In this document: positions 56,495-64,000 of the stretch, in pieces | Position numbering within the stretch: the stretch's first letter is position 1 | How the letters are laid out: each line of letters opens with the position of its first letter | Assembly: GCF_017591425.1 (NCBI RefSeq) | Contig: NW_024466413.1 | Coordinates: forward strand, 2,568,001-2,632,000 | DNA length: 64,000 nucleotides | Reading direction: 5' to 3' | From: Ochotona curzoniae | Taxonomy: Eukaryota; Chordata; Mammalia; Lagomorpha; Ochotonidae | Program-made: the position numbers and the translations under genes | The notes under the pieces: model-generated | Seen by the model: the letters and a program-made list of their open reading frames with translations, nothing else | What the model was told of the DNA's origin: nothing | Databases searched by the model: none

Positions 56495-56800
56495 ATTTAG
56501 TAGATGAGCTATTTTTCCAAAATGTTTACGCAAAGTTTACCTCCCAGCAACAATGTCTCAGCAGTGTGCTATTGTTCCATATCTCAAACTGTTAGTATTA
56601 ATGAGCTTACTATTTATTCACTCCGGCCTGCTTTCCTCCATTTTAGACAGTTAGTGCACGATGTGGCACTATCTAATGCATTTCCCTGCTTGCTAATAAA
56701 GCTGCCCCTATTCGTGCAAGTTTATCTGTTATCTGTATTTCCCGTTATATGTCATGCTCCTTTATTTTCTACTGGGCTGTCCATTGTTTTTCCATACCAG
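56495..56800 (-). repeat. Old L1M 3' region fragment, antisense
   Basis: 'gagctatttttccaaaatgt', 'aagtttacctcccagcaaca', 'gatgtggcactatctaatgc' and 'atttccctgcttgctaataa' match the antisense L1M block ('tttttccagagtggttgta ... ttacactcccaccagcaat ... ggtatctcattgtgg ... catttccctgatgacta'). Confidence 0.65.
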
Positions 56801-56844
56801 TCAATATTTTACTCTCTATAAGAACTGCTGTTATTCTAATGTAA

Positions 56845-57155
56845 TTTAAAAAGAAAGATTTATTTATATTCATTGGAAAAACAGATTTTACAGAGAGAAG
56901 TAGAGACAGAGAGAAGGACCTTTCATTCACTAGTTCACTCCCCTAGATCTCAACCTCCAGGAGGCAGGTGCCTCTTCTGGGCCTCCCATGCGGATGCAGG
57001 AATTGGGCCATCCTCTGCTGCTTTCCCAGGTATTAAACAGAGAGGTGGATTGGGAATGGGGAAGCCGGGGCACAAACCGGAACCCGTATGGGATAATGGT
57101 GCTTTCAGGCTGAGCATAGCCAGTTAGTTGTTCCACTGTGCCAGCCCTTCTGAAC
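56845..57155 (-). mobile_element. CSINE, near full length
   Basis: The tail complement 'aaagatttatttatattcat', 'cattcactagttcactcccc', 'ttgggccatcctctgctgct' and 'aaccggaacccgtatgggat' lead to the head 'gttgttccactgtgccagcc'. Confidence 0.88.
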
Positions 57156-57954
57156 TGATCTTTGGATACACTGAGTTTCTTCATTTAATGAGGAATGGTT
57201 ACCAACGGTTTACTCTGTGGATTGTAGTAATTCTGTACGTTTTGTAAAGAGGCCTTTTCAGTGGTCAGCAAGGTGTTTTATTGATGTCACACTGACACTG
57301 AACGGATAAGCGAATCAGAGATGAAGGCATTTAAAAGACAGCACCCTTTCCTTCCGTTCAGCTATACACCAGTCCCATCTGAAAACAAAGCAAAACCAAG
57401 CAAAAACTTTGACCAGAAGCATGTGCATGCACAGTGAGAAGTGGTCACTATGAGCATCGTGAGTCTGCTGTCATTTCTTCATAATGAGTTCGATGCAGCC
57501 ACGACTGCTGAAGGAGGAATACGCAGGCACATTGCAGCCGTCTGCTCGGTGGGATGGGACGTGCTCTGCAGCCTTGGCCACTGAGTAGTGTTCAGCAAAT
57601 TATCTTCTCCCATGAAGTAAATGACACCCCTTTAAGAGTTCATTCACCTCACATGGATGAGCAGTTTGCATCACATAACAGATTCCTCACCCCTGTGATC
57701 CCGTCCGCTGCTATTATCTCAAAGATTTGTCACTGTCCTTTCAATTGCGCTTGTGGATCAGGTTGGGGAATTGGATGGCTTTGAGAACAGAGAGCTTTTC
57801 CTCTGCCAATTCTTCAGACATGAAAGTGCTGCTCTAAGGAGGGAGGGCATATGGCAGGAAGTAGATGATAATTTGGGACATTTTGAGGGATGGGAAAAAA
57901 CATGAATTCTTGATTCATAAAGCATATCACCATGTTGTATGCTGTTCTGTGATT
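57156..57954. other. Unique DNA, nothing recognised
   Basis: 57480-57790 has slightly protein-like frames on the plus strand but no continuous or recognisable product. Confidence 0.4.
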
Positions 57955-58115
57955 TTGATTTTTAAAGTGTTTTGATTCATTAATTCAAGAGGCAGAGGGA
58001 TAAAGACAGAACCATAACGTGTACTCTCTCATGCTAGTCCACCATCCAAATTCTTCCAGTGCCTGGGTCTGGGCACGAAATCTGGCCAGGAGCAGGGGCA
58101 TTCAGCCCTGACCTT
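57955..58115 (-). mobile_element. CSINE fragment, old
   Basis: 'ttgattcattaattcaagag', 'gcagagggataaagacagaa' and 'agtccaccatccaaattctt' resemble the tail-side complement of an old CSINE. The head half is reduced. Confidence 0.5.
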
Positions 58116-58903
58116 CCACATGCGTATCAAGGAGAAAAGTGCTTGCCTGAGTCATTACCTGTTAGGTTCAGGGTCACCAAGGGTGGGAAACTATGACTGG
58201 GAAACAGAGTCCAGCACTCCAAAAGAGGACAGCGACAAGTTAAACAAGAAATCTTGCACTGTGAATCTGCATAACGCAAAATTACTGAGCAGTTCATGTT
58301 CACAATGATTATGTTGGTCATAGTAAAATCCCTTTATAATGTTTCAGTATCTTTCTCTGCACGTTCATGTAGCTCTATGGATGGAAACGCTTTAGAATGC
58401 CAGTGTTCAATCTAGATGTAAGATGCACTCGTGTGTGTATATACTCATACTTAGCATACATATATCTATATGTTTATTTGCTTGATTATCAATGAGCTGC
58501 GACAGATATTATTTCACATTCAAATTAGGTATAAGTTGGGGCTAACGGAAATTATGCACATTGCAATTGACACGATGGCTAAGTGTTAGGAATGGGATTT
58601 AACAGTGTCCTAGACTTATTTTCTGAAGCACTTTACTGAGGCCTCCAGAACTCTGTATGAACTATGACTATAAAACATGTCAGGAGAAAAACATTTAGGA
58701 AAAGGAACTTGAGTTCATTTTTTGGAAAATACAGTTCAGGTGAGGATATTCAACAATAACAGGAAAATGAGGAAAATGTTAATGAGCCCACTCTTAAACA
58801 AATGAAAAATGAGGCAGTGCCCAAATAAGATTAAAACAAATGTTGCCCTGACACAGTTCATGTCTTGGCATTTGCCATTTGTGGTCAATTTTATGATTCT
58901 GAG
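58116..58903. other. Unique DNA, nothing recognised
   Basis: No feature identified. Confidence 0.4.

Positions 58904-58940
<37 letters not shown>
58904..58940. repeat. (GT)n microsatellite
   Basis: About 18 GT units ending in 'gcacgcgtgca', itself a short palindrome (58941-58950). Confidence 0.95.
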
Positions 58941-58941
<1 letters not shown>

Positions 58942-60469
58942 ACGCGTGCAACATTATTCTAAAAAGCACTTTGGATGTGCTGTTTGCATACAAACACAGA
59001 CGCAAATGCTGAGGCATTCAATATTCCCTCCAAATTCTGGGGAGGTAAGCTAAGGCAGAAAGTTCTAAGCTTGCTTCTCAGGAAGCCATTAGGACAGAAG
59101 TTAAGCCTGGGTACACTTGGAAATACACGCAGCGGCTTTCTTTGTGTCTCACAGCACTCTTGCCAAAACATGAAAATATTTGCTAGCTAACCTGACACTA
59201 TCGTTGAGAGATAGCCTGTGTGTCACGAAGACTCAGAAGTGAAGGAGATTCTGGTGTTTAAACTCTCTTTCAACTTTAAACGCACTAGCTGCTAGTCAGG
59301 AAACGAGTGAGGCTGGGTGAGCAGTGTTTACTGTGCCTCTGCAAGGCGCAACACCCACAGCCTACTGGTCACCCTTAGAGTAGCTCACCCTTTCGTTTCC
59401 AATTCTTCTCATTCCACAACTGTGTGCCACTTTCTGTTGTTTGGACACAATTCAGATTTTTAAGAGAAAACAGAATCTCAATCATTTCTAACAGTAAAAC
59501 CTAAACATTTTCTTTCTTCTTTCTGGACAATATCAAAATACTTCCTGTACTAGTTGAACCAGCCTCCATTCTTGGGAGTGGATACCAGACCACTGCATTT
59601 CTGAGAAAAATAAATCCTGTATGACTTTGTAAAACAATGGGGAGAATTAGCTTTTTTCTCTGAAATTGTTTGGGCTTCATCTTCTCTATGTAAATAGGAA
59701 TATTCCTATCAAGAATCAGAACTATGAAAGGAGATAATATAGAAAAAGGAAACTGGGGGATGAAGGAGAGCTTTCCTGCTAAAGGGAGAAAGTTTTGTTC
59801 TAATGTTTGAGAATTACTAAAAGGACTGCGTGAATACGCAGGTGCCAGAAGTCTTATACTGGATTTGCTCCAGAAGGGTAGGAATGCTGGATGGCAGGTG
59901 CTCTGCGGTGGATTGTATAAGACCCAACTGAAAACATCACTCAGGTCCCTGGAGCTGTGGTGGCTTGGCTGTGTCTTTGTGGATGAGAGCTTCCTGTTCA
60001 GGTGAGGTCAGCACAGTGCAAATTGACTGACTACATTTCCAGTGGTAGAGAAATTCACAACAACAATAAATTATGTGCTGATACCATGAGGAGCTTCACA
60101 ACCAACAACCAGTCATTTCATTAGGTTGATGTCTAACAGGTACCACATGATTCCTGCTCTCCTCTAGCCACATTCTTACAGCTTGCCTGATGATTAAGGA
60201 CTGCCATAAAAATGTGCAAGACGGGGAGCATCAGTCATTTCCCATGACTCAGGATTGTCCTGGACAAACAGGAACACTTGGAGCTGGGACAGTGCCGGCA
60301 CAGCAGCACTCGTTTAGAGCTCATGGCTCATGGTCTGTAGGCCACCACTGCCTGAGCACAGTGAGCAAGGACGGGAGTAACGGACAGTTGTCATAGAGCT
60401 ACTTCTTGCCAGCAGCTATCGTGGCTGTACCCACATGCTTTTATTCTTTAATTTTTTTTCTTCTCAGAA
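58941..60469. other. Unique DNA, nothing recognised
   Basis: No repeat or exon that I can name. Confidence 0.4.
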
Positions 60470-60600
60470 TTACACGGTGTGGCAGTTACTCTCAAATCTT
60501 AAGAAGAAAGGAGTTAACGCTCAGGGAGGTTGCAGCACTTCTATCACAAGGCACAAAGCTGGATCAGACGTTTTGCTGGACTAACATCAAAGCCCGCTTT
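60470..60600 (-). repeat. MIR relic, antisense
   Basis: 'aaggagttaacgctcaggga', 'ggttgcagcacttctatcac' and 'aaggcacaaagctggatcag' resemble the MIR complement ('gaggctcagagaggttaagtaacttgcccaaggtcacacagct'). Confidence 0.5.
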
Positions 60601-60604
60601 GCTT

Positions 60605-60715
60605 TTATGATAGAACACTGTTTCACTGGCTGGTCTTTGTGTGGTTTTACGCAAACCACTTAACCGCTTTGGACCTCAAACAATATTTCTGAGAGAGTAG
60701 TACAAAATGATTGTC
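60605..60715 (+). repeat. MIR relic
   Basis: 'acgcaaaccacttaaccgct' and 'ttggacctcaaacaatattt' match 'gggcaagtcacttaacctctctgggcctcag'. It lies next to an oppositely oriented MIR, forming an old inverted pair. Confidence 0.5.
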
Positions 60716-63074
60716 TGTTACAGTTCTTCAGAGGCAGAGGTGAGGACGAGTGGGCCACTAGGGTGATTCTTCTCCCGCCTTGAATGGCTCCTTCTACCAA
60801 TTCCTGACATAAACAGAGTTAGGTCACAGCTGTTCAACCTCCCTCGGTCCTGCTTTGCCACACCATGTGCTGTACTTGGAGATTGAGGCGGGTGGTGGGG
60901 GTGGAGCAAGATTGTCAATGCTACATAGCCCCGCCCAACACTGCCCCTTTGATTAAAGAGAACTTTCTTCTTGTCCTTGGCATGTGTATTGAAATAAATT
61001 GTGGTTGTTCTAGGACTGTGCGTCCATCATCACCATGAAGTAGACAAGTACTGAATGTATTCAGGAAATAGCTGATTGCTTGTTCTTCGTTGTGAGTCGG
61101 GCTGAAGGGTCATGGTTGATGGGAAAGAGCTGATGGAGGGAACGTCTCAGGCATTCCTCACTGTGAATCATGCCAGCCCTCTGTCACCCCTGGGTCTTTC
61201 AGTCTGATTGATGTAGAAGGTGTTTTAAAATGGGGAAAAAACTAAACATGACTTCAGATAAATTCTACAGCAATTGTAATGAGGTAGGAGGCAGTAAAAA
61301 CCAACCGTCATGCCAGATCCTTCATCTGAGTAAGCTCCTGAAAACAAAGGTTACACAGTGGTCAAGGCAAACGAACAGCGGGTGATGCATGAATGAGTCC
61401 CTGAGCTCGACCTAACGCATGGGAAGAAACTGATGTGGAACAATCATGCCGCTTTTACAATCCAAAGTTGCCAGTTCTAAAGCCATCATGCTGAAGCAGT
61501 GAGTGGGATGGAGCCTTTGAAAAGCATGTGGTGGCTCAGTCAGCCTGGCGGGATTGCACAGGAATGGCCAGACTGTGCAAGACCATGACAGTCCCATGGG
61601 AAACTTCCAGCTTTGCTCACAAGTGAAATGGTCAAGAAAAGAAACAAAAGCAAGATACAGTAAGATGGAAGAGAAAGAGTGAGAGAGAGAAGGCACCATT
61701 TTGGATTTACCTGTGCATCTTTGAAAGTATCCTTTGGGCACCTGTGATCTGCCATTCATGACTCAAACATTGGCATGGCATCTGTGTGTTTATAATGCCT
61801 CCCCAGGTTGTTGGAGCCTCCCAGACTTCTCTTGTGAGCCTTTTTTTTCACACTAAGTACAAATAGTGGGCAATACTAAGATGCAAAATGCTTAAATGGA
61901 ATAATAAAGACATCACAAAGCACATCTACCTCTAACAAATTCTGGCAGACAGATTGGGGCAAGGTTTTCCTGTGTCACTAAAGGGGTCCTGAGGGATCCA
62001 AGAGATATGAATTGTGTTTGAAAGAGGAAGGGCCACCAGGACATATATGTCCACAGGGTTGCCCTTGTGTGCAAGACATGAAGTGAGTGCTAAATTAAGA
62101 GTGTCTAAGAAGGGAGACGAGGACAGGGCAGTTAGTCCGTGGGTGTTAAAGGACGGATCAGAATGAACTAGGGGGAATGCAGCATGCTTCAGGGCGTGCA
62201 GTATCCTCCTAGGACGACTTGTGCTCCGCCCTCGGCTGTGTCCTGACTCCAGCTTCCTGTCACTGCAGACCCTAGGAGGCACAAGGAGGTGACTTTAGGA
62301 GCTGATTCCCTGGCAAGCAGTTGGGCGACCTGGCATGGGCCCTTAGCTTTCAGCTTTAACCCTGGTCCAGGCAGCCGTTAGAGGCATTATGGAATGCGTT
62401 GGCATGAGGAAGTTTTCTTTGTGTTATCTGAGTGGCTCAGTCTCTGCTCATGGAATACAAATGAATTCAAGAAGATCAAAATATATTAAAGTTCCCTAAA
62501 CAGCAAAAACAAACAAACAAACAAAAAATACAAAAAGTACAAGGGAACTTTCAGATATGATAGCTTGGCCTATTAACTTTATTTCTAGGGTTGTTTCATG
62601 GTTATACATGTATGTATACATAAAAAAGTGCAGCTTTTAGTATTTAAGTAAACCTCAGTACAATGTCCCACTCAAATGCACAAGAAGGGAGAAGGATAGA
62701 TTAGTGCATGTTAGAGAGGCAGTAATAAGGACGATTCTTTCTGTGTTTACAATCCTATGTCTATCAGACAAGAGTGTGTCTGAAGGCAGGGTGTAGTCAG
62801 ATGGAAAGGAACAGAAAGAAAGCTGGGCAGGGAAGGCCCTTAGAAAAGTGCGCAGTGTTTGAACAAAGACCTTCCTGCTCTTGAAATTGGATCCAGGAAA
62901 ATGACTAAAATTTCCTCTCATTGTGGATTCATCTGAAGCCTCAGGGGAAGAGTTGGAGGGCCTCTGAGCAATTGCAATCCTATGGAAATGGTTACAAAAT
63001 GGAAAGTCCTGAGTCATGGAGGCCGACTTCTCAGACTTGAAGTCTTCCTCTGTCTGCTGATAGACACGTGATGA
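60716..63074. other. Unique DNA, nothing recognised
   Basis: No exon seen. Overlapping minus frames at 61412-61759 and 61932-62282 have no domain. A short CAAA run lies at 62505-62525. The longest frame of the window (62655-63203, minus, 182 codons) starts here and is discussed among the observations. Confidence 0.4.
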
Positions 63075-63165
63075 GGAGTTCGTAATTTGCATCTCTGCAT
63101 CTTTGTTTCTCATCACTGAAATGGAAGTAACATAGCATGCAGGACACATCTCACAGATCTCATGT
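63075..63165 (+). repeat. Possible MIR relic
   Basis: 'ctgcatctttgtttctcatc' followed by 'actgaaatggaagtaacata' resembles 'cctcagtttcctcatctgtaaaatggggataata'. Confidence 0.4.
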
Positions 63166-64000
63166 GTGCCTGGGCTGAGGTCTTCTGCACAAACGGATTT
63201 CAACAGACTGGGGCCTCGGATGCTATAGCTATTAATTCTTCATGGTTTACCCATTTGTCTATATATCAACTACCGTTATAATAAGACTAAAAATGTTATT
63301 AAATAACTTGTAATTACTTCTTAATCCCATGTTCCTCATTTGCTTCCGAATTCCAGACTAGTCCACCATAACATATACTGTGGGAGCAGGTTTTAAATTT
63401 AGCTATACCGCAAAGTCTCCATCTCTGAAATCAAAGCAAGTTGTGCTTCTGGCCTGGATTAGACTCAATATCACTCAAAGAATGTAGAGAACAGATTCAG
63501 AACCCACTTCTGGTTTGATTCTTGGCAACTTGCTATTTCATATGGCACAAATAATCACAAAATTATGTAGCACACACTTGATAATTTTATAGAAATTGCT
63601 CATATTTCCTTTGCCAGGTTTCACATAATAACTTCACATATAATTAGGATGTAATCTCCAGGCATAAATAACACTCTAATTAGTCCGTAATCTGTAATTA
63701 TAATATGTTTTCAGTCAAGGTATATGCAAGTACGAATATATGTATGAGAGAATTTAAGCAGTTTGAAGTAAAGCAACTCTTTAGATTAAAAAAAAAGAGG
63801 GAACTGTGTGGCTTTCATGCGAAAATGAATTTTGGTGTATTAAAGTGAAGTTAGATAAAATCTATTCGTGGCACTTAGTCATAAGCACTAACAGCTATAC
63901 TTGAAAATGGTGTTGCTGAATCTACGTAACATTGATTGTGATTGAAAAACAGGATTGTGCATGCCAGGTATGCATGGAGGATGTGGCAACTGGTGTTCAA
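63166..64000. other. Unique AT-rich DNA, nothing recognised
   Basis: No repeat or exon that I can name. Confidence 0.4.

Noticed and set aside
57420..57790. Plus-strand exon-like sequence
   Set aside because: Interrupted by several stops and no recognisable protein.
1..64000. CRISPR array, operon or bacterial mobile island
   Set aside because: No spaced direct repeats, no ribosome-binding sites and no long genes; the SINE/LINE content is mammalian.

Overview
The window looks like gene-poor nuclear DNA from a lagomorph, most likely a pika (Ochotona). No protein-coding exon, rRNA or tRNA gene could be supported. The species call rests on about thirty copies and fragments of the lagomorph-specific tRNA-derived CSINE family, on both strands and of several ages. 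The young copies share a leader, a 'ccttgaacgc' A/B-box region and a TCTGACTTTGCAATAAAA or TCTGCCTTTCCAATAAAA tail, which I remember as typical of pika rather than rabbit. The open frames present are short, overlap repeats or look random; everything fits an intergenic desert or a very large intron.

Layout. 1-16 kb: AT-rich unique DNA with MIR/L2 relics and CSINEs. 16.2-19.2 kb: L1 copy A, minus strand. 19.2-27.5 kb: unique DNA with seven CSINEs. 27.6-30.5 kb: L1 copy B, plus strand, beginning in the tail of a CSINE. 31.6-33.1 kb: L1 copy C, plus strand, reduced to its two UTRs. 33.5-37.6 kb: CSINEs, an old LINE remnant and an unidentified 1.5-kb retroposon-like block with an (AAAT)n tail. 42.1-43.5 kb: an antisense LINE fragment, a CSINE and a 5'-truncated L1 (copy D) flanked by a target-site duplication. 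45.3-48.1 kb: a minus-strand class I endogenous retrovirus fragment (LTR, His-type primer site, leader, broken gag, no pol or env). 50-58 kb: CSINEs alternating with antisense old L1M pieces. 58-64 kb: mostly unique DNA with MIR relics.

The most interesting signal is the L1 group. Copies A and B lie in opposite orientations 8 kb apart, yet they share the same ORF2-to-3'UTR deletion junction, the same two stop codons in ORF1 and the same 1-nt frameshift. They are therefore best explained as offspring of one already defective master, a half-L1-like (HAL1-like) non-autonomous lineage moved in trans. Copy C goes further: its 5'UTR is joined directly to the 3'UTR. Nothing resembles a gene cassette, so 'working together' here means mobilisation: L1 machinery supplied from elsewhere in the genome would have copied the CSINEs and these defective L1s.
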